Source: Actinomycetospora corticicola (GTDB lineage: Bacteria; Actinomycetota; Actinomycetes; Mycobacteriales; Pseudonocardiaceae). Taken from it: a DNA stretch of 64,000 nucleotides. Each line of letters starts with the position of its first letter. Position 1 is the stretch's first letter. Below, piece by piece: positions 50,423-59,069 of the stretch. The translations under genes were made by a program, and so were the position numbers. Below the pieces are notes generated by a model. That model searched no databases, had not been told where the DNA came from, and worked only from the letters and a program-made list of their open reading frames with translations. Location: positions 2,170,001 to 2,234,000 of the forward strand of contig NZ_JACCBN010000001.1 in the NCBI RefSeq assembly GCF_013409505.1. Reading direction: 5' to 3'.

Positions 50423-51921
50423 CCGGCCGGCGCGAGCACCGGGAGCACCGGCCGGAGGTCGAGCGGGTCGGGCACGAAGCCGGTGACGCCCTTCTCGGCG
50501 GCGGTGTTGCGCGGGTGCACGATCGGCACCCCGACCGCGTCGGCGACCAGCATCCCCGCGGCCTGCCGGGAGAGCTCCGCCCGGGCTATGGGGTCGGACA
50601 GGGCGCCCAGCTGCGCCACCAGCGCGTCGAACGCCGGCGAGCAGTACCGGTCGATCGCGTACGACCCCCCGCAGGTGTAGTCCGAGGCCAGCGTGCCCGC
50701 GGCGTCCGGGAAGTCGGAGAGGTAGCTGCGCGAGTTCAGGAACATGTCGTAGCGGCCGGCGAGCACCTCGGGCTCCTGGGCGTCGTACTGCCCGACGGTG
50801 ATCTCGGTGGTGATCCCGGCCGCCTGCAGCTGGCCGGCGATCGCCTGCGCGAGGACCGGGAGCTCCGGGCGGTTGGGGAAGGTCCACAGCCGGACCCGCA
50901 GCGGGTTCGCCGGCCCGTGGCCGGCCTGCGCGAGGAGCGCCTGCGCCCCGGCGACGTCGGCGGCGGGCGGGGCCTGGATCGAGCCGTAGGGCACGGCCGG
51001 GCCGAACAGGTCCGAGGCGGGCAGCGCGGATCCGCCGAGCACCTGGTCGGCGAGGACGGTGCGGTCGAGCGCGGCCGTGACGGCCTTCCGCACCCGGACG
51101 TCGGCGAACGGCGGGGCGGACTGGTTGAGCTGGAGCAGGATCGTGCGGGCCGAGGGGAACTCGGTGAAGGTCACCGCCGGGTCGGCCCGCAGCCCCGTCC
51201 GTGAGGTCTCGGGCAGGCCCTCCGCGAAGCCGACGTCGCCGGAGCGCAGGGCGAGCTCGCGGGTCTGCGGGTCGGTCACGTACCGGACGTCGACCCGGGC
51301 CGCCGTCGCCGGCTGGCCCCAGTAGCCGTCGTAGCGCTCGAGGGTCGCACCCTCGGTGCCCCGGACCTCCGTCATCCGCAGCGGCCCGGTGGCCGTGCCC
51401 ACCGGCGACGGCTGCTGTCCCGTGGCGTAGGCGGCGGGCGAGAGAATCGAGGTGGTGCCCGAGCTCAGGCGCAGCGGCAGCACCGGGTCGGGCGCCGTGG
51501 TGGTGGCGCGGACCGTCATCGGACCCTCGGCCGCCACCCGGAGGCCGATGTCGGTGATCGCACGCGGCGGGGCGGGGCGACCGAGGACGTAGGTCAGGGC
51601 CGTGACGACGGCGTTCGCGTCGAGCGGTACCCCGTCGTGGAACCGCACGCCCTCGCGCAGGGCGAAGCGCCACGAGGTGCCGTCCTGGGTCCAGTCCGTC
51701 GCGAGGCCGGGCACCGGACCGCCCTGCCGGTCGAGCGCGACCAGCGGCTCGGCGACGCCGAGCTTCGTCAACAACCCGCCGTCGTCGGCGTCGAAGGCGT
51801 AGCCCGCCCGCGGCGGGAACTGCAGGGCGACCGACACGGCTCCGTCGCCGGTCGAGGCTCCTCCCCCGCACCCGGTGAGCAGGAGGGCGAGCACGACGAC
51901 GACCGGGGCCAGGGCTCTCAC
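50419..51921 (-). CDS. Peptide/nickel-type ABC solute-binding lipoprotein (SBP family 5)
   Basis: A 500-residue secreted lipoprotein: signal peptide MRALAPVVVVLALLLTGC with lipobox LTGC (Cys-18), then the SBP_5 fold with LATDWTQDGTSWRFALREGVRFHDG near 73-97 and VRKAVTAALDR near 275-285. It binds a peptide or similar solute outside the membrane. GTG 51921 starts the four-gene operon (binding protein, two permeases, pabBC). A ROK-like palindrome lies 18-29 bp upstream. Confidence 0.88.
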   Translation of the reverse strand: MRALAPVVVVLALLLTGCGGGASTGDGAVSVALQFPPRAGYAFDADDGGLLTKLGVAEPLVALDRQGGPVPGLATDWTQDGTSWRFALREGVRFHDGVPLDANAVVTALTYVLGRPAPPRAITDIGLRVAAEGPMTVRATTTAPDPVLPLRLSSGTTSILSPAAYATGQQPSPVGTATGPLRMTEVRGTEGATLERYDGYWGQPATAARVDVRYVTDPQTRELALRSGDVGFAEGLPETSRTGLRADPAVTFTEFPSARTILLQLNQSAPPFADVRVRKAVTAALDRTVLADQVLGGSALPASDLFGPAVPYGSIQAPPAADVAGAQALLAQAGHGPANPLRVRLWTFPNRPELPVLAQAIAGQLQAAGITTEITVGQYDAQEPEVLAGRYDMFLNSRSYLSDFPDAAGTLASDYTCGGSYAIDRYCSPAFDALVAQLGALSDPIARAELSRQAAGMLVADAVGVPIVHPRNTAAEKGVTGFVPDPLDLRPVLPVLAPAG

Positions 51922-51937
51922 GGTCGGGCATCATCTC

Positions 51938-51950
51938 ATCATCCGATGAA
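51938..51950. promoter_or_regulatory. ROK-like palindrome upstream of the ABC operon
   Basis: ATCATCCGATGAA contains the perfect 11-bp palindrome TCATCCGATGA (51939-51949), identical to the core of the site over the ROK repressor start (12659-12673). It lies between the ABC operon (start 51921) and the gene at 51984. Confidence 0.4.
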
Positions 51951-51983
51951 GTATTGCGGCAGGGTCTCGGTCACACTGGCCGG

Positions 51984-52859
51984 GTGCTGCGCCTCCTGGA
52001 CGAGTTCGTCACCGGTTGGGTGGACGACCCGCTGGCCGGGTTCGCCGTCGGGACCTTCGGCGCGACCGCGGAGTTCCTGCACCCGCCGGGTGTCACCGTC
52101 ACCGTCGAGCACGCCCCCGGACTCCACACCGCCGTGTGCGACGAGGGCGCCCTGCGGCTCGACCTGCAGCACGGCTGCCTGACCCCGCGCGCGTGGCGCC
52201 GCCCGGTCGGGGTGGACGACTGGACGCAGGCCGTCGCGCTCTGCCTGCCCGTCGACCACGCGGCGGGGCCGGGCCGCACGGCCGTGACCGTGCTCGGCGC
52301 GGACCCCGACCCGCTCGTCGCCCCCGGCACCCTGATCGACCTCGGCCTCGGCGTCCCGCACCTCGAGGCCTGCATCCGCACGGACGACCGCGCCCTGGTC
52401 GACCGCTGCGCGGAGACCTCCGTGCTCGACGGCGGGCTCGTCGGGGCGATCGTCGCCTCCGGGGCCACGCGGGTGTTCCGGACGGTGATCGCCCGGGTCG
52501 AGGTGTGCACGCCGATCCCGCCGCCCGACGGGGAGAGCCCGCTCGGGCCGCACACCCACCTGCTGCCCGACCTGCTCGCCCACCGGCGGACCCACGCCGC
52601 GACGGACCCGATCCCCGACGGCGAGCTCGCGGTCGCCTCGGTCTTCCCGCCGCACCCGCTCCGGGACGCCCTCGGACGGGCCCACCCCTGGTACGCCCCC
52701 GCCGACGCCGCGTTCGACGCCGCTCTGGAGGCCTTCGGTGACCCCGATGAGCTCGCGGCCACGCGCGCCGCCCTCGCGGGCGGGCCCGCCCCTGCCGTCG
52801 AGAACGCCGCGACGCGTCGCGGTCGGCGGGTGGGAGCGCTGCGGGCGCACCGGGCGTGA
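51984..52859 (+). CDS. Uncharacterised protein, 291 residues
   Basis: No family is recognised with confidence. The N-terminal third has alternating strands (WVDDPLAGFAVGTFGATAEFLHP, then VTVTVEHAPGLHTAV), a DDWTQAVALCLP helix follows, and the second half is rich in Cys-His-Arg loops (LEACIRTDD, then HTHLLPDLLAHRRTH). No signal peptide or membrane segment is evident, so a cytoplasmic protein is likely. GTG 51984 is chosen over ATG 51954 because the latter falls in the palindrome region. It may share that operator with the ABC operon. Confidence 0.65.
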   Translation: MLRLLDEFVTGWVDDPLAGFAVGTFGATAEFLHPPGVTVTVEHAPGLHTAVCDEGALRLDLQHGCLTPRAWRRPVGVDDWTQAVALCLPVDHAAGPGRTAVTVLGADPDPLVAPGTLIDLGLGVPHLEACIRTDDRALVDRCAETSVLDGGLVGAIVASGATRVFRTVIARVEVCTPIPPPDGESPLGPHTHLLPDLLAHRRTHAATDPIPDGELAVASVFPPHPLRDALGRAHPWYAPADAAFDAALEAFGDPDELAATRAALAGGPAPAVENAATRRGRRVGALRAHRA

Positions 52860-52869
52860 ACGCCGGCGA

Positions 52870-53571
52870 TCACGAGCGTGGTCCCGGGAACGCCTCGGCC
52901 GCGGCCCGCAGGACGGCCGCGACGTGGCCCGCCTCGGTGACGTCGCGCGGCGGGAAGAGCAGCGTGTAGCTGCGCGGGAGTCCGCCCCGGCCGGCGAGCG
53001 GGTGCACCACGCCCCAGCCCCGCTCCTGCACCGTGTCGAGATCAGCGGGTGGGAGGACGACGTGACAGCTGCCGTCGACGGGATGGACGTGGGCGATCTC
53101 GTCGGTGCTGCCCCACCAGAGCGCAGCGTGATGCCGTTCCCACCGGCTCGTCGCCATCTGCAGGGGCGGCCGGCGGGCCAGGTCCTCGAGGTGCCGCTGC
53201 AGACCGACGACGAGCTCGTCCGGCGCCTGCTGGTCGACCACCCGGTGCGGCACCGGGTGCGGCGCCACGGTCGGTCGGGGCGCCGCGCGCCGCGGGAGGT
53301 TCTCGACCTCCTCCGAGGGTGGTCCCTCCTGGCTCCGGGACGGCGCCGGCAGGAGGGCGACCCCGCGCAGGGCGGTCACGCACACCCATCCCCACGGCGT
53401 CGGGGGCAGCCCACCCTGTCCGAGGGCGCGCCACGCCCGGTAGTCCCGGCGCGCCCAGGCTCCGGCGACCAGGGCGCCGGCGAGCACAGCTGCGCTCGTC
53501 ACGGGACCCGTCCCCGGACGCTGCGCCGAGGTCCACTCCTCCACGACCCGCGACCGTACGCAGACGATCAT
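52870..53571 (-). CDS. Luciferase-domain (DUF5519) protein with membrane-proximal N-terminus
   Basis: A 233-residue protein. One hydrophobic segment lies near residues 22-40, followed by a poorly conserved, Pro/Arg-rich stretch. The C-terminal 90 residues match the DUF5519/luciferase-domain wording: AHVHPVDGSCHVVLPPADLDTVQERGWGVVHPLAG, then YTLLFPPRD. Function is unknown. The start ATG 53571 overlaps the HNH-gene stop by 4 bp, so the two are likely cotranscribed. Confidence 0.7.
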   Translation of the reverse strand: MIVCVRSRVVEEWTSAQRPGTGPVTSAAVLAGALVAGAWARRDYRAWRALGQGGLPPTPWGWVCVTALRGVALLPAPSRSQEGPPSEEVENLPRRAAPRPTVAPHPVPHRVVDQQAPDELVVGLQRHLEDLARRPPLQMATSRWERHHAALWWGSTDEIAHVHPVDGSCHVVLPPADLDTVQERGWGVVHPLAGRGGLPRSYTLLFPPRDVTEAGHVAAVLRAAAEAFPGPRS

Positions 53572-54863
53572 GGTCCGGCCCGGCTGGTGTAGGTGTGGCC
53601 GGTCGGGGTGGTGGTCTCGACGGTGTGCGGGTGGTCGCCGAGCCCGTCGTGGACGACCCGGTGGCGCCAGCCGGGCAGTTCCTTGTCCTGGTTGTGGCGC
53701 ACGCAGCCGCCGCGGCCGTTCCCGAAACTGGTCGGCCCGCCGGCTTTGGAGCCCGTGATGTGGTCGATGTGGCGGATCGGGGCGGTGCAGAACGCCTCAC
53801 GGCACCAGCCGTGGTCGCGCCAGGTGATCAGCTTGGTGAGGAACCCGTCGAACAGGCGCCGTTGGGACTCCCCGCCGATCAGGGTGCCGTGGGCGGGGTG
53901 GGTGAACAGTCGCCGCCACCACCGCCGCCCCTTCGACGAGCCGAGGATGTCCCGGACGATGCCGGCGGGGAGCGGCCCGTGTCCGATGAGTTCCCCGGTG
54001 CCCGCGTCCTGGAAGTCGGTGAGCGTGTCGAGGGGCAGGACGATCCCGACCTCGACGTTCACATCCTCCGCGCGGGCCTGTCCCGTCAATCGCTCCACCA
54101 AGGCGTCGGCGACGATCTGATCCCGGCTGCGGCCGTCGGTGTCACCGGTGGCGATCAACGAGTCGGCGTGTTTCCGCAGGGCGGCCAGGCACGCGACGCC
54201 CTGCTCGACCGGCAGCAACCCGGAGAGCACGCTCATGGTGTCCGGCGCCGGCCGCAGCGTGACCCGCCGATCCTTCCGCGCTGTGCGCGCTCGGGCGACG
54301 AACCCGGCCGGGTCGGCTTCGTAGGCCACCTTCTTGATCGCCGCTACCGCTTGCTTGCGGCTCACCTCCTCGAGCCCGGCCTCGGCGCACTGCTTGTCCA
54401 CGAGAGCGCGGAGTTCCGGGTCGAGGTGGTCGGTCAGCGACACGATCTGCTCGGCGAGGTACTCGCTGATCCGCCCGGCCACCAACGCGGCCCGGGTGCA
54501 GGGCAGGTCGGTCGCCAGCGCCCGCGCGACGGACAGGCGTCGGTCGGCGACGTGCGGGGGGACGTGCGCGGCGAGGGCGATCTGGTCGGCGATCCCGCGG
54601 CCGAGTTTCTCCGGGTCCAGCGAGCCGTCGTTGATGTGATCGATCTGTGCTTCGACCTGGGCGCGCCCGAAGGTGACCATCGCGGTGTGCTGGGCGGCGG
54701 CGACGGTGGAGCGCAGCTGTTCGAGGACCGCGATCCGATCCACGCACCCGGCGCCCTGATCGCCAAGAGCGGGCTCGGTGGGCAGCGAGGCGAGCTCGAC
54801 CAGGCGGGCGTGGATCGCGGTCAGCTCGGCGCTGACCGCGTCCACCCCCTGGTTCGAACTCAT
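53568..54863 (-). CDS. DUF222/HNH endonuclease-type protein (13E12 repeat family)
   Basis: A 431-residue protein: DUF222 helical domain (about 5-300, with LVELASLP near the start and HLDPELRALVDKQCAEAGLEE in the middle) and a C-terminal HNH site, CTAPIRHIDHITGSKAGGPTSFGNGRGGC, then HNQDKELPGW. The conserved His-Asn-His and four Cys-like positions look intact, so nuclease activity is possible. Such genes occur in many copies in actinobacterial genomes. No inverted repeats or target duplications were found here. Confidence 0.87.
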   Translation of the reverse strand: MSSNQGVDAVSAELTAIHARLVELASLPTEPALGDQGAGCVDRIAVLEQLRSTVAAAQHTAMVTFGRAQVEAQIDHINDGSLDPEKLGRGIADQIALAAHVPPHVADRRLSVARALATDLPCTRAALVAGRISEYLAEQIVSLTDHLDPELRALVDKQCAEAGLEEVSRKQAVAAIKKVAYEADPAGFVARARTARKDRRVTLRPAPDTMSVLSGLLPVEQGVACLAALRKHADSLIATGDTDGRSRDQIVADALVERLTGQARAEDVNVEVGIVLPLDTLTDFQDAGTGELIGHGPLPAGIVRDILGSSKGRRWWRRLFTHPAHGTLIGGESQRRLFDGFLTKLITWRDHGWCREAFCTAPIRHIDHITGSKAGGPTSFGNGRGGCVRHNQDKELPGWRHRVVHDGLGDHPHTVETTTPTGHTYTSRAGP

Positions 54864-55007
54864 GTTCGCAAGCTAGCAGCGACCCCCGACAATCACGGCC
54901 GTCGTGGAGGCCCTCACCTGAGACGACGCGGCGAACCTGTCACTGGACGCCAGCAACGACGCTTTCCTGCCACCCGGGAAGCGGGCCACCCGGGAGGCGG
55001 GCACGCG

Positions 55008-55340
55008 TCAGGAGCCCGGTGTGGCCAGCCCGCCCGCCTCCGGCGTCCCGGGAACGGCGATGCCCGCCGGCGCGGCGGAGGACGCCCCGGCCGTCGAGCC
55101 ACCGACCGCGGGCACGAACGACCCGGCGCGGTAGTAGACCCACGTGTCGCCCGGACGGTGCCCGGTGCAGCCGGTGTCGGGCACCCGCACCGCCGCCGTG
55201 GACACGCAGACCTCGCTCGTGTCGGCGTCGCGCTGGAGCACGGCCGAGACCACGAAGAGCACGACGATCGCGCCGAGGCCGACCCAGACGGTGACGACGA
55301 AGCCCCCGCCGGCCTCCCGGATGCGCTCCCACGACGTCAC
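55008..55340 (-). CDS. Small membrane-anchored hypothetical protein, 110 residues
   Basis: One membrane helix at about residues 13-35 (FVVTVWVGLGAIVVLFVVSAVL), then a short extracytoplasmic region with two Cys (VCVSTAAVRVPDTGCTGHRPGDTWVYY) that may form a disulfide, and a low-complexity Ala/Gly/Ser/Pro tail. No family recognised. It is divergent from the MetE-like gene. Confidence 0.6.
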   Translation of the reverse strand: MTSWERIREAGGGFVVTVWVGLGAIVVLFVVSAVLQRDADTSEVCVSTAAVRVPDTGCTGHRPGDTWVYYRAGSFVPAVGGSTAGASSAAPAGIAVPGTPEAGGLATPGS

Positions 55341-55409
55341 GGGAGCTCAGTCTGCCGGACGGCCGACCGGTGGCAGGCTGGTGGCGCACACGAGGGGGAG
55401 GAAATCGGC

Positions 55410-56486
55410 GTGGCCGGACGCGTGACGAGTGACCTGTTGTTGGTGGGCAGTCTGCCCACGCCGTCCGCGGAGGAGGCGTTCCGGGCCGGCGCCGGTTTCG
55501 TCGGGCACCTCGTCCCCGCCCTTCCCGACGGCGAGGCGGGTCCGCTCGGGGCGTGGGTGGGCTTCGACCGGACACAGCTGCTCGAACCGCACCCCGATCT
55601 CGAGGTGCTCGCCCCCACCGGCTCCCCCACCGGCCGGGCGCGGCACGCCTACGACACCGCGCGGCTGACCGTGCGCGACGGCGTCGACGCTATCCGCTTC
55701 GACGCGTGGCCCCGCGTGCCGGTGATGCTCGAGTCGTACGCCGTGTTCCGCCGTCTGCGCGACGAGGGCGTGATCCCGGCCGGCCGGCGGTTCCAGGTCA
55801 ACTTCCCGTTCCCGTCGAGCGTGTTCACGGCGGCCTTCAAGGACCACTACGCCCGCGACTGGGCGGTCGTCGGGCCGGCCCTGGAGGATCTGACGCGGCG
55901 GTCGATCGACGAGGTGCTCGCCACGGTCCCGGCGGACGACCTGGCCCTGCAGTTCGACGCGGCGTACGAGGTGCTCGACAACGAGCAGGTCCTCGGCTGG
56001 ACCGAGGGCGGGCCGGACGGCGCGTGGGACCGCTTCGCCGGGCCGTGGTCGCGGCTCGCGGCGCACGTGCCCGCCGACGTCCTGCTCGGGCTGCACCTCT
56101 GTTACGGCACGTTCCCGGAGTGGCCGATGTTCGAGGCCCGGGACATGGGCCTGCTCGTGCGGATGGCGAATCACGCCGCCACGCACGCCGGGCGGCCGCT
56201 GGACTGGCTGCACCTCGCCGGGCCCCGCTACCTGCGCAGCGAGGACGCGTCGTTCTTCGCGCCGCTCGCCGACCTGCGGGTGCCGGAGACGCGGGTCTTC
56301 CTGGGCATCGTCCTGCCGCTCGACGGCGAGCTCGGGCTGCGCCGCCGGCACGCCACCGCGTCGCGGTTCCTCGACGACTTCGGGGTCGCGATGTACTGCG
56401 GCTTCGGGCGCCAGCCGGGCCAGGACCCGGCCGAGACGCTGCGCGAGCATGCCGCGGTGGTGAGGGACGTGCTCGGACGATCCTGA
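55410..56486 (+). CDS. MetE-like (cobalamin-independent methionine synthase C-terminal fold) protein
   Basis: A 358-residue TIM barrel resembling the C-terminal half of MetE: LLVGSLPTPSAEEAF at the start, LQFDAAYEVLD in the middle, then GLHLCYGTF (His and Cys zinc ligands) and MYCGFGRQPGQ (last Cys). The middle zinc Glu position appears to be replaced near DWLHLAGPRY, so the zinc site is not that of canonical MetE. It lacks the folate-binding N-terminal half and is of unknown methyl donor or function. GTG 55410 has a GGGGGAGGA ribosome binding site. Confidence 0.72.
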   Translation: MAGRVTSDLLLVGSLPTPSAEEAFRAGAGFVGHLVPALPDGEAGPLGAWVGFDRTQLLEPHPDLEVLAPTGSPTGRARHAYDTARLTVRDGVDAIRFDAWPRVPVMLESYAVFRRLRDEGVIPAGRRFQVNFPFPSSVFTAAFKDHYARDWAVVGPALEDLTRRSIDEVLATVPADDLALQFDAAYEVLDNEQVLGWTEGGPDGAWDRFAGPWSRLAAHVPADVLLGLHLCYGTFPEWPMFEARDMGLLVRMANHAATHAGRPLDWLHLAGPRYLRSEDASFFAPLADLRVPETRVFLGIVLPLDGELGLRRRHATASRFLDDFGVAMYCGFGRQPGQDPAETLREHAAVVRDVLGRS

Positions 56487-56528
56487 GCCGAGCAGGTCGG
56501 CCCTCGGCGCGGTCCCGTCAGTTCGCGC

Positions 56529-57659
56529 TCACTCCACGGTGATCGTCAGGAACGAGCGGCTCTCCCGCCCCAGGGAGTCCACGGCGGTGTAGGAGACCTG
56601 GTCCAGCTGCGGGGCGTCAGGGTCCGGACGCGACGAGGCGTCCTTGAGCACGTAGGTGTAGCTGCCGTCGCGGTTGATCGTGGTGGTGCCGTACGTCCCT
56701 TCGACCTCCGTGGGGTTCTTCACCGTGAGGGGGTTGTCCGCGGTGTTGGGGGTGTCGTTGCTCAGGACGTTGCCCGTCGCGAGGGGACGGTCGTCGGACA
56801 CCGTTGCGACGTCGGGGTTCGCCTTCGGCGCGGGGGGCTGCACCGTGATCGACACGGAGGCAGGGGCGCTGGCGCTCCGGCCGTCGCTCGCGGTGTAGGT
56901 GAAGCTGTCCGCGCCGGCGTAGCCCTGCTGCGGCGTGTACGTGAACGACCCGTCAACGTTGAACACGAGCGTCCCGCGCGTCGGCGGCGCGGACACGCTC
57001 GCCGTGAGCGGGTCGCCGTCGGGGTCGTTGTCGTTGGCCAGCACGCCGGGAGCGGCGACGGTCAGCGCCGTGTCGTTCGGGGTGCTGTAGCTGTCGCCCT
57101 GCGCCCTCGGCGCCTGGTTGACGGGCGGGGTCGTGGTGGTCGTCGTCGGGGTGGTCGTCGTCGGGGGCGTCGTCGGGGTGCTCCCGGCGACGACGAGGTT
57201 GCCGTTGGAGACGGTGCCCTGGACGGTCCGGCCGTCGACGGTCGCGCTGACGGTGTCCCGGCCGGCACCGTTCGGGTTGGCGCGGTCGGCGACGACGGCG
57301 CGGAAGGCGACGTTCTGCCCGCGCGACGTGCGGACCGTGCCGACGACCGTGGCGCTGTCGGACGCCGTGCCCGCGCCCCGGGTGACCGAGGAGATGCCGG
57401 TGCACGACGCGGCGAGCCCGGGGCCGCTGACGGCGCAACGACCGGTCCCGCCGGCGGCGGTGCCGCGGACGTCGAGGCTGAGGTTGTAGGTCTGCCCGGC
57501 CGAGCGGAACTGGGCGGCCCCGGAGACGGTCACCGTCGGGGCGGTGCTCTGCGCAGGCGCCGCGGTGGCGACGACCGCTCCTCCCACCAGCAGCGCCGTG
57601 GCGAGCACACCCGCCGATCCCGCTGCCACCATCGACCGACGATCCATCACGAAACCCAC
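56529..57659 (-). CDS. Secreted protein with two cadherin/VCBS-like Ig domains
   Basis: A 376-residue exported protein. Signal peptide at about 1-35 (AAGSAGVLATALLVGGAVVATAAPA), a novel beta-rich domain at about 40-160 with one Cys pair, a Thr/Pro linker (about 165-185), then two cadherin-like (VCBS/Big_9) domains with ANDNDPDGDPLTAS and DSFTYTASDG, and a final VCBS-like block SNDTPNTADNPLTV. It has no cell-wall anchor signal. GTG 57659 is preferred (AGGAG 5 nt upstream); a start at 57677 is possible. It probably acts in surface adhesion or matrix binding. Confidence 0.78.
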   Translation of the reverse strand: MGFVMDRRSMVAAGSAGVLATALLVGGAVVATAAPAQSTAPTVTVSGAAQFRSAGQTYNLSLDVRGTAAGGTGRCAVSGPGLAASCTGISSVTRGAGTASDSATVVGTVRTSRGQNVAFRAVVADRANPNGAGRDTVSATVDGRTVQGTVSNGNLVVAGSTPTTPPTTTTPTTTTTTPPVNQAPRAQGDSYSTPNDTALTVAAPGVLANDNDPDGDPLTASVSAPPTRGTLVFNVDGSFTYTPQQGYAGADSFTYTASDGRSASAPASVSITVQPPAPKANPDVATVSDDRPLATGNVLSNDTPNTADNPLTVKNPTEVEGTYGTTTINRDGSYTYVLKDASSRPDPDAPQLDQVSYTAVDSLGRESRSFLTITVE

Positions 57660-57799
57660 GAACGCTCCTGTCACCACGACCTCGACGGCACGAATCGGAC
57701 GGGACGTTAACGATCAGGCCGCAGCGGCACCCTGGGGAAAATTCCTAGGTCCTGGCGCGAGGTGGATCGGGACGCCGGCCGCTCCCGACCCGGAACGCA

Positions 57800-57844
57800 C
57801 GAACGGCACCCCCGCCGCCCCGAGAGGCGCGAGGGTGCCGTTCG
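57800..57844 (-). terminator. Strong hairpin terminator after the second desaturase operon
   Basis: CGAACGGCACCC (57800-57811) and GGGTGCCGTTCG (57833-57844) are perfect 12-bp arms, with inner CGCC/GGCG pairing. The hairpin begins 16 bp beyond the desaturase stop and lies before the next gene's promoter, so it separates the two transcripts. Confidence 0.75.
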
Positions 57845-57859
57845 ATCACCGCGAGGACC

Positions 57860-59053
57860 TCAGGCTGCGACGGGCTCCTGCGCCGCGCGGCGCGCGTCGG
57901 CCTCGGCGGCCGGCGTGCTGGTCGCGTTCTCGCGGCGCAGCCCCTCCGACTCGTGGGCCTCCTGCTCGGCCGCGAACTTCTTGTTCGGCAGCGCGAGCCG
58001 CCAGATGGTGCGGATCGACTTCCAGAACTGCTTCGGGAACGGCCCGATGTTGTACGGGAGGTCGTACTTCGCGCAGATCTCCTTGACCCGCTCCGCGATC
58101 TCCGGGTACCGGTTCGACGGCAGGTCGGGGAACAGGTGGTGCTCGATCTGGTAGCCGAGCGAGCCGGACATGACGTGCATGAGCCGGTTGCCGGTGAAGT
58201 TCGCCGAGCCCAGCAGCTGGCGAAGGTACCACTCGCCCTGCGTCTCGTTCTCGAGCTGGTCCTCGGTGAACACCTCGGCGCCGTCGGGGAAGTGCCCGCA
58301 GAAGATGATGGCGTAGGACCACACGTTGCGGATGAGGTTCGCCGTCAGGTTCGCGGTGAGGGTCGTGATGAAGAACGGCCCGGTCAGCAGCGGGAAGAGG
58401 ATGTAGTCCTTGCCCATCTGCTTGCGCATCTTGCGCCCGACCTGCTCGAGCTTGGCCTTGAACTCCTCCGGGTCCTGGATGTCCCGGCGCAGCAGGCCCT
58501 CGATGTCGAGGTCGTGGATCGCCACGCCGTGCTGGAACAGCAGCATCAGCAGCGTGTTGAAGACCGGCTGCCCGAGGTTGACCGGGTTCCACTTCTGGTC
58601 CGAGGTGACCCGCAGGATCTCGTAGCCGACGTCCTTGTCCTTGCCGAGGACGTTCGTGTACGTGTGGTGCAGGTAGTTGTGCGAGTGCTTCCACTGCTCG
58701 GCGGGGCAGACGTTGTCCCACTCCCAGGTGGCCGAGTGGATCTCGGGGTCGTTCATCCAGTCCCACTGGCCGTGCATGACGTTGTGGCCGATCTCCATGT
58801 TCTCGAGAATCTTGGCCACGCCCAGCAGGGCGGCGCCCGCCATCCAGAGCGGGGGCACGACGCTACCGAACAGAGCCGCACGGCCCGCGATCTCGATGCG
58901 GCGCTGGGTCTTGATGATCGACCGGATGTACTCCTCGTCGGCCGCACCGCGCGTCGCCTCGACGTCGCGGCGGATCTGGTCGAACTCCTCGCCGAGGGCC
59001 TCGACGTCGGCCTCGGTGAGGTGGGCGAATTCCTTGATGTCGGAGATGGCCAT
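57860..59053 (-). CDS. Membrane fatty-acid desaturase (DesA3-like), second copy
   Basis: A 397-residue desaturase with His boxes GHNVMHGQWDW, HNYLHHTYTN and QIEHHLFPDLP at the same spacing as the first copy (29422-30705), plus a hydrophilic Glu/Ala-rich C-terminal extension. It would desaturate acyl-CoA at delta-9. ATG 59053 follows AGAGGAG; upstream in-frame codons are rejected. It is 16 bp downstream of its reductase gene. The module is M. tuberculosis Rv3230c/DesA3-like. Confidence 0.89.
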   Translation of the reverse strand: MAISDIKEFAHLTEADVEALGEEFDQIRRDVEATRGAADEEYIRSIIKTQRRIEIAGRAALFGSVVPPLWMAGAALLGVAKILENMEIGHNVMHGQWDWMNDPEIHSATWEWDNVCPAEQWKHSHNYLHHTYTNVLGKDKDVGYEILRVTSDQKWNPVNLGQPVFNTLLMLLFQHGVAIHDLDIEGLLRRDIQDPEEFKAKLEQVGRKMRKQMGKDYILFPLLTGPFFITTLTANLTANLIRNVWSYAIIFCGHFPDGAEVFTEDQLENETQGEWYLRQLLGSANFTGNRLMHVMSGSLGYQIEHHLFPDLPSNRYPEIAERVKEICAKYDLPYNIGPFPKQFWKSIRTIWRLALPNKKFAAEQEAHESEGLRRENATSTPAAEADARRAAQEPVAA

Positions 59054-59069
59054 GGTGGTGGCTCCTCTC

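Noticed and set aside
53568..54863. The HNH/DUF222 gene as part of a mobile element
   Set aside because: No terminal inverted repeats, target duplication or integrase gene surround it. DUF222/HNH genes are often multicopy in actinobacteria without proof of mobility.
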